A stretch of 5,867 nucleotides of DNA from Pedobacter sp. UBA2067 (GCA_002333205.1 DDAD01000027.1:20763-26629); one strand, 5' to 3'; positions 1-5,867 are shown, numbered from the stretch's first letter. The notes: generated from the sequence alone by a model not told the origin. Numbers and translations are program-made.

Positions 1-60
1 GCCGGTAAGCAGTATTTTCAAAATGCTGGAGATAAAATCATGATAGACAAAGCTTCTATT
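1..60. other. Left flank downstream of the ATPase gene; no gene identified
   Basis: These 60 bases follow the ATPase stop codon. Plus-strand frame 1 is open from the window edge to a TAA at 112-114, overlapping the antisense 3' end of the ATPase gene, and frame 2 is open to a TGA at 41-43. Either could be the tail of a converging gene that starts outside the window, but the stretches are too short to recognise. A weak inverted repeat (10-18 with 20-28, one wobble, one-base centre) has no T-run after it on either strand, so I do not call it a terminator. Confidence 0.3.
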
Positions 61-2709
61 TTAACTAGACTGATGTTTTCTACGGAAAATTTTCAGGACC
101 TCACTAAGGAATAATGGCACAAGCCCGAGTGCAATCACCATCACCCATCCTTTGAAGTCGAGCATTTGCAATCCAAAGGCTTCCTGCATGAATGGAATAC
201 CGATAACCAGCAATTGTAAAGCCAATCCGAGCACAATTGCTCCGGCGAGGTATTTATTACTGAATACACCTATTGTAAAAATTGATTTCACATGATTCCT
301 GATGGCAAGCGCGTAAAACAGTTGACTGGCAACGAGTACCATAAATGCCATGGTTCTGGCATATTCGACAACTTCCGGGCGCACAGCATGGTCGAAGGGA
401 CTTGCACCATGCTCATAGTATCCATACCAGAAGGCGATGACGGTGAGCGCGCCGATGAGCGTTCCGCCGATCAGCACATTCCAGCCTCTGCCACCGGCGA
501 AGAAGCTTTCGTTTTTCGCTCTTGGTTTTTCCTTCATAACATCCGGATCTCCGGGATCCATACCAAGTGCTACCGCAGGCAATGAATCGGTAATCAGATT
601 GATCCACAAAAGTTGCGTAGCAATAAGTGGCACTTCCCAACCGATGCTGAGCGTTACAAACATGGTGATCACTTCTCCCAGATTACAGGTTAGCAGGAAT
701 ATAACAGACTTTTTGATGTTGTTGTAGATGTTCCGGCCCTGCTCAATGGCAACTACAATGGTGGAGAAATTGTCGTCGGTTAAAATCATATCTGCGGCAC
801 CTTTTGCAACGTCGGTCCCTGTGATCCCCATGGCTACGCCAATATCCGCAGCATTCAATGATGGCGCGTCATTTACGCCGTCACCGGTCATAGAGACGAT
901 GTTTCCATGGGATTTTAGCGCACGAACAATGCGAACCTTATCTTCAGGTGATACCCGCGCAAAGACATGGTATTGCTCAATATTTGCGATGAAATCTTCT
1001 TCCTTCATGGCGTTTAACTCCTGACTGGTTAAAGCTTGTTTGATGTCGTCTGCAATCCCCAGTTCACGCGCAATCGCAAAGGCTGTATTCTTGTGATCTC
1101 CAGTGATCATTACACAGGTGATGCCTGCCGCTTTGGCCCGTTTAACAGACTCAATAACCTCCGGTCTTGGTGGATCGATCATGCCGACCATACCGATCAG
1201 GACCAGATCCTGTTCCATCTGATCTTCCGGTATAGGTCCATTTACCTTTTTGTAAGCAGCGCCAAGGGTACGCAAGGCCTGATCAGACATTTGATCTGCT
1301 GCTTTGAGAAAAGCTGCTTTCCGGTCTTTAGTCATTGGCACTTCACTGCCTTGCTCTAACACATGACTACATTTATCCAGCAGGTTATCGATAGCCCCTT
1401 TTGTATAAACCGTATAGGTATCATGTGATTCAATCAGTGTAGACATCAGTTTACGGTCGGAATCGAACGCGAACTCTCCAATCCGTTTACCCGCTTGCAG
1501 CAGGGCGCTCCGGTCCAGGTTCAAGTTGTCTGCATAGATCAACAAGGCAATCTCTGTCGGATCACCCGTACCTTCATCATTTTCATAGGTGGCATCCGAA
1601 CAAAGGACCATGGCTTTGGCAAGCAGTTCAGCATCCTTTGTACCTTGCTGTTGTCCTGCAATATCTTGTTCACCCTCGAGTGTGTAACTCTTGGTGACGG
1701 TCATCTTGTTTTGCGTGAGGGTTCCCGTTTTATCAGAGCAAATCACATTCACGGAACCCAGGGTCTCCACTGCCGGCAATTGCCGGATGATGGCATTACG
1801 TTTAGACATCTTGGTTACACCAATGGAAAGCACAACTGCTACAATGGCAGCGAGACCTTCAGGTATGGAAGCAACAGCGAGGGATACCGAGGTTAGGAAC
1901 ATTTCCAGTAACTCACGGCCCTGGAACCATGCTACTATGAATATAAACACACAAATACCAATGGCCAACAATCCCAAAGTCTTGCCTAGCTTATCTAACC
2001 GCTCTTCCAGTGGTGTTTTGGATTGTTGCTCATTGCCAATGATATTGGCAATTTTTCCAACTTCCGTCTGCATGCTTGTCGCTGTGACAACCCCTACGCC
2101 ACGGCCATAGGTAACCAGGGTGGACATAAATGCAGAATTGTTTCGGTCGCCAAGTGAAGTGTCCTCATCATGTAGCTCATCGGCATCTTTGCTGGATGGG
2201 ACAGACTCTCCGGTGAGGGAGGATTCTTCTACCTGCAGGTTTGCGGATTCAATCAGGCGTATATCGGCAGCAATGAAACGCCCGGTATCAAGGATGAGCA
2301 TATCACCGGGCACCAGGGTTTCTGAATCCACTTCCTTTATGTTGCCGTCTCTTTTTACAATCGCCTTTGGGGAAGCGATCTTCTGCAAGGCTTCAATAGC
2401 ATTTCCAGCCTTAATTTCCTGCACAACACCAAGTACCGCATTGAGGATAATGACAATCAGGATGATGATGGCATCGATGTACTCGCCCATGAAAAGCGTA
2501 ATCACAACCGCTACAAAAAGCACGTAGATGAGCCAATCCTGCAGCTGCGCAATAAAAAGCTGGAGGATGGACTTCCGCTTTTTTCCGATGAGCTTGTTCA
2601 GGCCATACTGTTCCTGGCGTTTTGCTACTTCCGCGGATGAAAGGCCGGTATCTGGATCAACATGAAGTTCGGAGAGGACGTCGGGTATAGCTTTGGAAAA
2701 ATAGGACAT
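61..2709 (-). CDS. Cation-transporting P-type ATPase, P2A (PacL/SERCA-like), probably calcium-translocating
   Basis: An inner-membrane pump that uses ATP to export a cation, most likely Ca2+. From the chosen start it has 882 residues, normal for bacterial P2A pumps. Seen in order: an N-terminal cation-ATPase domain (about 1-70); helices M1-M2 (about 57-98); the actuator loop with TGES at 166-169; M3-M4 (about 244-298) with the PEGL ion motif (Glu284); the phosphorylation motif DKTGTLT with Asp326; the nucleotide-binding domain with KGA (437-439); DPPR (512-515); TGD (536-538); the hinge TGDGVND (608-614); and M5-M10 (about 666-874). Ion-binding positions known from SERCA are kept in M5 (Asn676, Glu679) and M6 (Asn704, Asp708). 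The M8 glutamate of SERCA aligns with Gln796, as in several bacterial and plasma-membrane pumps. I chose the ATG at 2707-2709 (MSYFSK) because family similarity begins there; the frame stays open 29 codons further, to 2796, with unrelated hydrophobic sequence. Ion specificity is inferred; Mn2+ is possible. Confidence 0.93.
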   Translation of the reverse strand: MSYFSKAIPDVLSELHVDPDTGLSSAEVAKRQEQYGLNKLIGKKRKSILQLFIAQLQDWLIYVLFVAVVITLFMGEYIDAIIILIVIILNAVLGVVQEIKAGNAIEALQKIASPKAIVKRDGNIKEVDSETLVPGDMLILDTGRFIAADIRLIESANLQVEESSLTGESVPSSKDADELHDEDTSLGDRNNSAFMSTLVTYGRGVGVVTATSMQTEVGKIANIIGNEQQSKTPLEERLDKLGKTLGLLAIGICVFIFIVAWFQGRELLEMFLTSVSLAVASIPEGLAAIVAVVLSIGVTKMSKRNAIIRQLPAVETLGSVNVICSDKTGTLTQNKMTVTKSYTLEGEQDIAGQQQGTKDAELLAKAMVLCSDATYENDEGTGDPTEIALLIYADNLNLDRSALLQAGKRIGEFAFDSDRKLMSTLIESHDTYTVYTKGAIDNLLDKCSHVLEQGSEVPMTKDRKAAFLKAADQMSDQALRTLGAAYKKVNGPIPEDQMEQDLVLIGMVGMIDPPRPEVIESVKRAKAAGITCVMITGDHKNTAFAIARELGIADDIKQALTSQELNAMKEEDFIANIEQYHVFARVSPEDKVRIVRALKSHGNIVSMTGDGVNDAPSLNAADIGVAMGITGTDVAKGAADMILTDDNFSTIVVAIEQGRNIYNNIKKSVIFLLTCNLGEVITMFVTLSIGWEVPLIATQLLWINLITDSLPAVALGMDPGDPDVMKEKPRAKNESFFAGGRGWNVLIGGTLIGALTVIAFWYGYYEHGASPFDHAVRPEVVEYARTMAFMVLVASQLFYALAIRNHVKSIFTIGVFSNKYLAGAIVLGLALQLLVIGIPFMQEAFGLQMLDFKGWVMVIALGLVPLFLSEVLKIFRRKHQSS

Positions 2710-2913
2710 ACGGAATGATAATATCAGTAGGTGATTATGACTAATTAACAAATAAAAAATCGAGTTGTTGATCGCAAGTGGAGAAACTGTATCCAATTCT
2801 GGCTCATGAGGTTTAGCACAATGGTTTATTTTCTTTCGCTGTTCCGTTATGGAAAAGCTTCAAAGGAGACATCCTCAATTTAAAATAAATCTATTTACCT
2901 CACCCTTAATGTT
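2710..2913. other. Divergent intergenic region between the ATPase and TonB-family genes
   Basis: About 200 bases separate the two divergent start codons. The left half carries the candidate ATPase promoter. On the plus strand I find no TAnnTTTG element with at most one mismatch at a sensible distance from the TonB start. A purine-rich AAAGGAGAC lies near 2862-2870, but it is over 40 bases before the TonB ATG and cannot act as its ribosome-binding site. The TonB promoter remains unassigned. Confidence 0.5.
2749..2777 (-). promoter_or_regulatory. Candidate Bacteroidota-type promoter for the ATPase gene
   Basis: Read on the minus strand, a TTG (2777-2775) is followed after 18 bases by TTTATTTG (2756-2749). 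This matches the phylum's TAnnTTTG -7 element at all but one defined position. Transcription would begin near 2742 and leave a leader of about 33 bases before the ATG at 2709. That fits the shorter start, because the longer reading frame would begin upstream of the promoter. The region is AT-rich, so a chance match is possible. Confidence 0.35.
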
Positions 2914-3741
2914 ATGTTCGGTTCCAAAATCAATCTGCACAGAGAAGAATGGCTTGATGTTATTTTCGATCAGAAAAACAAAAGTTACGGCGCCTATGCG
3001 TTGCGACGTCAAAGCGACGCGAACACTTCCAAATCGCTGCTTTATGCAGGGACATTTTTTATTCTACTATTTCTGAGTCCAAGAATTATCAGTTTGATTA
3101 AAGGCCCTGTACCGGAGGAAGTTACAACTGCGCAGATTGAAGTGGTGGTTGCGCCCCCGCCTGCGGTAAATCCGGAGACCCCTCCACCGCCAGCAGTTGA
3201 GCCACCTCCCGCACGACAAGATCAGGTTAAGTTTCCACCTCCTGTAGTTCGTGCAGATAATCTGGTAAATGATGTGGAACCGCTACAGATCAAAGACCTG
3301 CAGCATGCAGATCCGGGTCAGAAAACCATCGCGGGATCGCCAGACGCTGATATCGTGATTGTTGAACCAGCTGGTGATGGCCCGAAGCGTGATGCCGCCG
3401 TTGCAGCAGATGACTCGAAGATTTATGACATCGCAATTCTTGAGGTACCGCCTACTTTCCCTGGCGGAATGGACAAATTCTATAAGTATCTGAGTAAATC
3501 AATCAAATATCCGCCAATGGCTGCAGAGAATAACATTCAAGGAAAAGTATTCGCATCTTTTGTGGTTGAAAAAGATGGAACCCTGACAGACATTGAAGTT
3601 GTGCGAAGTTTGGGTGCTGGAACCGATGAGGAAGCAATCAGAGTGTTGAAGGCAAGTCCAAGCTGGACACCTGGTGTGCAAAACGGAAAGCAGGTAAGGG
3701 TGAAGTATAATATTCCGATCAGTTTCTCCCTAGCACAATAA
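2914..3741 (+). CDS. Energy transducer TonB family protein
   Basis: Couples the inner-membrane proton-motive force, through ExbB/ExbD, to TonB-dependent outer-membrane receptors (for example siderophore, vitamin B12 or glycan transporters). The 275-residue protein shows the full Bacteroidota TonB plan: a cytoplasmic N-terminus with the conserved W13..VIFDQKNKSYGAYALR31 segment; one membrane anchor at about 41-62; a proline-rich periplasmic spacer at about 80-112 (runs of PPP and PPPP); a linker; and a C-terminal TonB domain at about 178-271. That domain carries FPGG (182-185), Y199-P, the GKV..FVVEKDGTL strand region (210-224), EEAIRVL (239-245) and WTPGVQNGK (251-259). The ATG at 2914 is the natural start because the N-terminal motif follows at once; another ATG at 2909 is in a different frame. 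No exbB or exbD lies in the window, so this may be an accessory TonB paralogue using ExbBD encoded elsewhere. No gene symbol is given because Bacteroidota usually carry several such genes. Confidence 0.93.
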   Translation: MFGSKINLHREEWLDVIFDQKNKSYGAYALRRQSDANTSKSLLYAGTFFILLFLSPRIISLIKGPVPEEVTTAQIEVVVAPPPAVNPETPPPPAVEPPPARQDQVKFPPPVVRADNLVNDVEPLQIKDLQHADPGQKTIAGSPDADIVIVEPAGDGPKRDAAVAADDSKIYDIAILEVPPTFPGGMDKFYKYLSKSIKYPPMAAENNIQGKVFASFVVEKDGTLTDIEVVRSLGAGTDEEAIRVLKASPSWTPGVQNGKQVRVKYNIPISFSLAQ

Positions 3742-3743
3742 TT

Positions 3744-3794
3744 GATTGGCTCGTCTTAACCATTATGTTGGTCTGGTTAAGATGAGCCAATTTT
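3744..3794. terminator. Shared bidirectional terminator hairpin between the TonB-family and acetyltransferase genes
   Basis: Bases 3745-3761 pair with 3775-3791 over 17 positions, with a single G-U wobble (3753/3783) in the plus-strand transcript. One further A-T pair (3762/3774) closes the loop to 11 bases, and a G-U pair (3744/3792) can extend the base. On the plus strand the stem runs into TTTTAT, giving a Rho-independent-like signal three bases after the TonB stop. On the minus strand the same stem starts one or two bases after the acetyltransferase stop, but has an A-C mismatch instead of the wobble and a poorer T-tract. It should therefore work better for the TonB gene. Confidence 0.85.
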
Positions 3795-4470
3795 ATCTGC
3801 TAAGTACATAAAAGTTCATATCCGAACGTTTCACGAACCCCAGCTTTTGGTAGAGCTCAATCGCTCTGGTGTTATCGGATTTTACATGCAGGTAAGGCGT
3901 TTGTCCTTTCGCAGTGATCTGGGCTACCGTGTGCATCACCAACTTTCGGGCAAATCCTTTTCCGGCATAGTCCGGATGTGTACACACGGCGCTGATTTCC
4001 GTATAATGACCGGTACACAGGCGGGCTCCAGCCATGGCAACTAAGCGCTCGCCATCATATATACCGCTATATCCACCGAACTCGATCGTCCGCTTAGAAA
4101 AAGGACCTGGTTGAGCAATTTGTGTCAATTCTAGCATCTTCGGAATCTGTGCTTCCCGAAGGTCAACGATTTCATACAGGCTTTCTGACGTTTCCACTTG
4201 CCCCTCAAAGACCATTTGAATACCGGGTATGTTGGCGATAATCTTTAAAGGAGATGGATCAAGATCCTGTTTAGGTGAAAACATCACCACTACCTGTTCA
4301 TTCTGAAGACGCTCGTACAAGCCTTTAAAGTTTTCGGTCGTATCCGAACTTACTGCAGCAAAGGGGGCAACCTCTGGATGAAAAATTTTAACCTGATCGC
4401 TTCCTTGTCCGAGATGCTTACAGTCATCATGCAGTGCCCACCAAATGGGATTATCTAAGATATGTTTCAT
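3793..4470 (-). CDS. GNAT-family N-acetyltransferase (FR47-like)
   Basis: A probable cytoplasmic acetyltransferase that moves an acetyl group from acetyl-CoA to an unknown amine acceptor. The protein has 225 residues, with no signal peptide or membrane helix. The GNAT fold occupies roughly residues 98-224. The acetyl-CoA-binding motif A is EISAVCTHPDYAGKGFARKL (158-177), where AGKGFA (169-174) corresponds to the usual (Q/R)xxGx(G/A) loop with its first Arg/Gln replaced by Ala. Motif B follows as LHVKSDNTRAIELYQKLGF (194-212), typical of the FR47-like group. The first 95 residues are an N-terminal extension that I do not recognise; two-part GNATs of this size with a diverged N-terminal half are common. 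The stop codon touches the shared terminator hairpin. The substrate cannot be read from the sequence or the neighbours. Confidence 0.88.
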   Translation of the reverse strand: MKHILDNPIWWALHDDCKHLGQGSDQVKIFHPEVAPFAAVSSDTTENFKGLYERLQNEQVVVMFSPKQDLDPSPLKIIANIPGIQMVFEGQVETSESLYEIVDLREAQIPKMLELTQIAQPGPFSKRTIEFGGYSGIYDGERLVAMAGARLCTGHYTEISAVCTHPDYAGKGFARKLVMHTVAQITAKGQTPYLHVKSDNTRAIELYQKLGFVKRSDMNFYVLSR

Positions 4471-4484
4471 ACGCTATGCTGCTG

Positions 4485-4492
4485 CAAAGATA
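4485..4492 (-). promoter_or_regulatory. Candidate -7 element for the acetyltransferase gene
   Basis: On the minus strand this reads TATCTTTG, an exact match to the TAnnTTTG -7 element of Bacteroidota, 14 bases before the start codon. No TTG lies at the expected 17-23 bases upstream; the best alternative is GTG at 4516-4514. If used, transcription would begin about 8 bases before the ATG and give a very short leader. Confidence 0.4.
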
Positions 4493-4577
4493 GCAAGATG
4501 GCCGTGTACATGGCACATTCTGTAGGGACTGATGCAAACATCCTGATAATCGGTTTGTTAATTCTAGAAATTACACT

Positions 4578-5015
4578 ATGAAAATTCAACGACAGCAACA
4601 TACCAGTCCTTTACAGAAGGTCACTAGAATTCTGCTTGGCACATTCATGGTTTTTGCGGGAATAGGTCATTTAACTTTTCAGCGAAAAGCTTTCCAGGCG
4701 CAGGTACCGGACTGGGTTCCAGTTCCGAAAGACTTCACGGTTGTTTCCTCAGGATTTGTTGAAATTGCTTTGGGTTTAGCACTGATTTTTTGGAAAAAGC
4801 AACGGGTAAATACAGGGTTGTTTCTTGCAGTTTTCTATATAATGGTCTTTCCAGGAAACATTGCGCAGTATACCGGGCACAAGGATGCGTTTGGATTAGA
4901 CACGGATGGGAAACGTTTGGGAAGGTTGTTTTTTCAGCCTGTGCTGATTATGTGGGCGCTTTGGTCTACGGGGGCTTTGAAGAAAATCAGCAGTCGGAGA
5001 ATTGGCGGTTGGTAA
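4578..5015 (+). CDS. DoxX-like small integral membrane protein
   Basis: A 145-residue protein of the DoxX-like membrane family, whose biochemical role is mostly unknown. Four membrane helices can be seen at about residues 16-32, 54-71, 78-92 and 117-134. Family-type motifs occur in order: FAGIGHLTF (26-34), VPDWVPVP (43-50), SGFVEIALGL (58-67), FPGNIAQY (91-98) and R-L-F-F-Q-P with WALW (116-129). These closely match the usual AG..HF / P.WLP / SG..E..LG / FPAN / R..lQ..L..WALW pattern of bacterial homologues, in which the protein is typically 120-150 residues long. The charged N-terminus is probably cytoplasmic. There is no clear Shine-Dalgarno sequence before the ATG, as is usual in this phylum. 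Its neighbours on both sides face the other way, so it appears to be transcribed alone. A link to quinone or thiosulfate chemistry, known for some DoxX relatives, is not supported here. Confidence 0.85.
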   Translation: MKIQRQQHTSPLQKVTRILLGTFMVFAGIGHLTFQRKAFQAQVPDWVPVPKDFTVVSSGFVEIALGLALIFWKKQRVNTGLFLAVFYIMVFPGNIAQYTGHKDAFGLDTDGKRLGRLFFQPVLIMWALWSTGALKKISSRRIGGW

Positions 5016-5047
5016 GCATCAACATACTTCAGTTTGCCTTCTAGAAT

Positions 5048-5509
5048 CTATTGTTTTCTGAACGTGACGGTATAAACAGCTTTAGGAGCAATCTTAGCCT
5101 CTCCATTTTCAACATATTCATCCTCTAAATACACCCCCGACAAAACCATTTCTGAATTGGAAATCGACACTATCTCCAGGCTTGCATCACTTCTTAGAAA
5201 ATTGATATGGTTTTTTTTATCGGTGCTGGAAATGGTATAGTTTTCATTTTCTTCCAGGCCTCCCCTTTGAACCAAGATATTCCCTTTGTTATCAAAGGTA
5301 TACAGAACGCCTAGATCAGACTGATCTAACGGTTCTTCATATATTTTAGTTCCGCTCTCATTAAAGTATTCGTAGGAATTATCTATTGTTATCCAGGTCC
5401 CTAGAATTTGTGTTGAAATCTGAGATTCTTCAACAACCTCATCGTCGTCCTTGTCACATGCTGTTATCAATCCCACTGTGATTAATAACAATAAAAAATA
5501 CTTTTTCAT
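5048..5509 (-). CDS. Lipocalin-like lipoprotein, predicted surface-exposed
   Basis: A 153-residue lipoprotein of unknown function. It starts with a type II signal peptide (MKK, hydrophobic 4-15, lipobox I15-T-A-C18), so the mature protein would have 136 residues with lipidated Cys18. The next residues, D19-K-D-D-D-E24, fit the K-(D/E)-(D/E) core of the lipoprotein export signal described in Capnocytophaga, which sends lipoproteins to the outer face of the outer membrane. The rest is beta-rich and resembles the small lipocalin-like domains common in Bacteroidota lipoproteins: ILGTW at 35-39, YTFDNKGN (70-77), NYTISSTDKK (90-99), LEIVSISNSEMVL (111-123) and a closing strand YTVTFRK (146-152). 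Ligand and role are unknown. It lies tail-to-tail with the DoxX-like gene, 32 bases apart, with no obvious terminator between them. The gene is more AT-rich than the ATPase gene. Confidence 0.8.
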   Translation of the reverse strand: MKKYFLLLLITVGLITACDKDDDEVVEESQISTQILGTWITIDNSYEYFNESGTKIYEEPLDQSDLGVLYTFDNKGNILVQRGGLEENENYTISSTDKKNHINFLRSDASLEIVSISNSEMVLSGVYLEDEYVENGEAKIAPKAVYTVTFRKQ

Positions 5510-5703
5510 CGTAATTGGTTTATCAGTTTAAAAGATTGATTACTGTAAGACAACACGCGTCTGCTTTTAATAATGATGTTTATCCTATAAAGCCTGAATG
5601 AAGACCAGTTCATTGGAGCGTTGTAGTTACCTTTTCATATCCTTAGGTGATGATAAAAGTAGCCTGTAGATAAACACGCGGAAATAGCTATTGATAGGTA
5701 TTT
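5510..5703. other. AT-rich intergenic stretch upstream of the lipoprotein gene, up to the IS end
   Basis: I see no gene here. It should hold the lipoprotein promoter on the minus strand, but I find no TAnnTTTG match with one mismatch or fewer near that start. Minor structures are a 6-bp hairpin (5597-5602 with 5609-5614), a 10-bp palindrome AATAGCTATT (5683-5692) and an 8-base direct repeat AACACGCG (5552-5559 and 5673-5680). All three are short enough to arise by chance. Confidence 0.4.
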
Positions 5704-5720
5704 GGGATCAAGTCAAAAAG

Positions 5721-5751
5721 TTGTGGACTAGGTCTTATATTTTTAGCTTTG
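5721..5751 (+). promoter_or_regulatory. Bacteroidota consensus promoter for the transposase gene
   Basis: TTG at 5721-5723 is followed by a 20-base spacer and TAGCTTTG at 5744-5751, an exact match to TAnnTTTG. Transcription would start near 5758, about 15 bases before the ATG at 5773. This is the best promoter match in the window, and its spacing and distance to the start codon are both typical. Confidence 0.65.
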
Positions 5752-5772
5752 GTAGTTTAGATTTCTTACTTC

Positions 5773-5867
5773 ATGCAGGACGGATACCACACCTTAATAA
5801 GCTTACTACTTCCCGATTTCATTCTTGACTTTTTCGAACTCAAAGAAGTGCGCAAAGAAGAAGATAT
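5773..5867 (+). CDS. ISAon1-family transposase, N-terminal region (partial, runs off the window)
   Basis: The frame gives 31 complete codons and remains open at the window edge. The peptide includes HTLISLLLPDFILDFFEL (residues 6-23) followed by the charged KEVRKEED. This (I/L)LP..(I/L)L.(Y/F)FEL start followed by charged residues is what I know from the ISAon1-family transposase N-terminal region proteins of Bacteroidota, in which a short first reading frame precedes the catalytic transposase. An in-frame TAG at 5758-5760 and the promoter just upstream support the ATG at 5773 as the start. Nothing of the catalytic domain is visible. Alternatives are an unrelated small protein or a decayed element; the identification rests on about 25 residues. 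Confidence 0.65.
   Translation, partial: MQDGYHTLISLLLPDFILDFFELKEVRKEED

Larger units (their letters stand above)
5704..5867 (+). mobile_element. Left end of an ISAon1-type insertion sequence (partial)
   Basis: The call rests on the transposase start at 5773 and on a promoter placed just before it. The outer boundary is a guess: GGGATCAAGTCAAAAAG at 5704-5720 is a plausible left terminal inverted repeat, since it starts with G's, is purine-rich and immediately precedes the promoter. The right end lies outside the window, so the repeat and any target-site duplication cannot be confirmed. Confidence 0.5.

Noticed and set aside
10..28. Inverted repeat CAGTATTTT / AAAATGCTG as a terminator for the ATPase gene
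   Set aside because: The arms are separated by a single base, the stem is mostly A-T, on the minus strand it contains a mismatch, and no T-run follows.
1..114. Plus-strand frame 1 open from the window edge to a TAA at 112-114, possible tail of a converging gene
   Set aside because: Only 37 codons, a length that stays open by chance fairly often, and almost half of it is antisense to the ATPase C-terminus. The peptide is not recognisable.
1495..2527. Several plus-strand open frames of 130-140 codons opposite the ATPase gene
   Set aside because: They lie wholly antisense to a clearly conserved coding region, have no recognisable domain and no promoter, and their composition is what the opposite strand of a coding gene gives.
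2849..3076. Plus-strand open frame of 75 codons overlapping the start of the TonB gene
   Set aside because: It runs out of frame through the conserved N-terminal motif of the TonB protein and shows no similarity I recognise. The purine-rich AAAGGAGAC lies inside it rather than before its start.
4550..4557. TCGGTTTG as a -7 element for the DoxX-like gene
   Set aside because: One defined position is wrong and no TTG lies 17-23 bases upstream, so the match is too weak to list as a promoter.
4562..5046. The palindrome TTCTAGAA occurs on both sides of the DoxX-like gene (4562-4569 and 5039-5046)
   Set aside because: Suggestive of gene-cassette borders, but an 8-base match in AT-rich intergenic DNA is easily chance, and no longer repeat surrounds either copy.
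5552..5680. Direct repeat AACACGCG at 5552-5559 and 5673-5680, considered as a target-site duplication
   Set aside because: The copies are only 113 bases apart, do not flank an element, and do not sit at the inferred IS edge. A chance 8-base repeat is likely in a region this size.

Overview
The window looks like a chromosomal segment from a member of the Bacteroidota. The evidence is a TonB-family protein with the Bacteroidota-type cytoplasmic N-terminus (WLDVIFDQKNKSYGAYALR), start codons without clear Shine-Dalgarno sequences, candidate promoters of the Bacteroidota form (TTG, about 20 bases, TAnnTTTG), a lipoprotein whose mature N-terminus resembles the phylum's surface-export signal, and the first residues of what looks like an ISAon1-type transposase. 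I cannot name the genus. A 60-base spot count in the ATPase gene (1141-1200) gives 29 G+C; one in the lipoprotein gene (5341-5400) gives 20 G+C. The right end is therefore visibly more AT-rich.

Layout from left to right: a P2A-type (PacL/SERCA-like) cation-transporting ATPase on the minus strand (61-2709); a divergent gap of about 200 bases; an energy-transducing TonB-family protein on plus (2914-3741); a strong hairpin that abuts the stop codons of both converging genes; a GNAT acetyltransferase on minus (3793-4470); a short divergent gap; a small four-helix DoxX-like membrane protein on plus (4578-5015); a lipocalin-like surface lipoprotein on minus (5048-5509); an AT-rich gap; and the left end of an insertion sequence whose transposase gene starts on plus at 5773 and runs off the window.

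The six genes alternate strictly in strand. No two neighbours can share a sense transcript, so there is no operon, and position says little about shared function. The ATPase (ion efflux), TonB protein (energy for outer-membrane transport), DoxX-like protein and lipoprotein are all envelope-associated, but nothing here links them in one pathway. Apart from the insertion sequence, I see ordinary core-type gene content. I did not find a CRISPR array, tRNA, rRNA, riboswitch, phage module or defence system. The points most worth checking are the insertion sequence boundary with its near-ideal promoter, the export-signal lipoprotein, and the shared tonB/acetyltransferase terminator.
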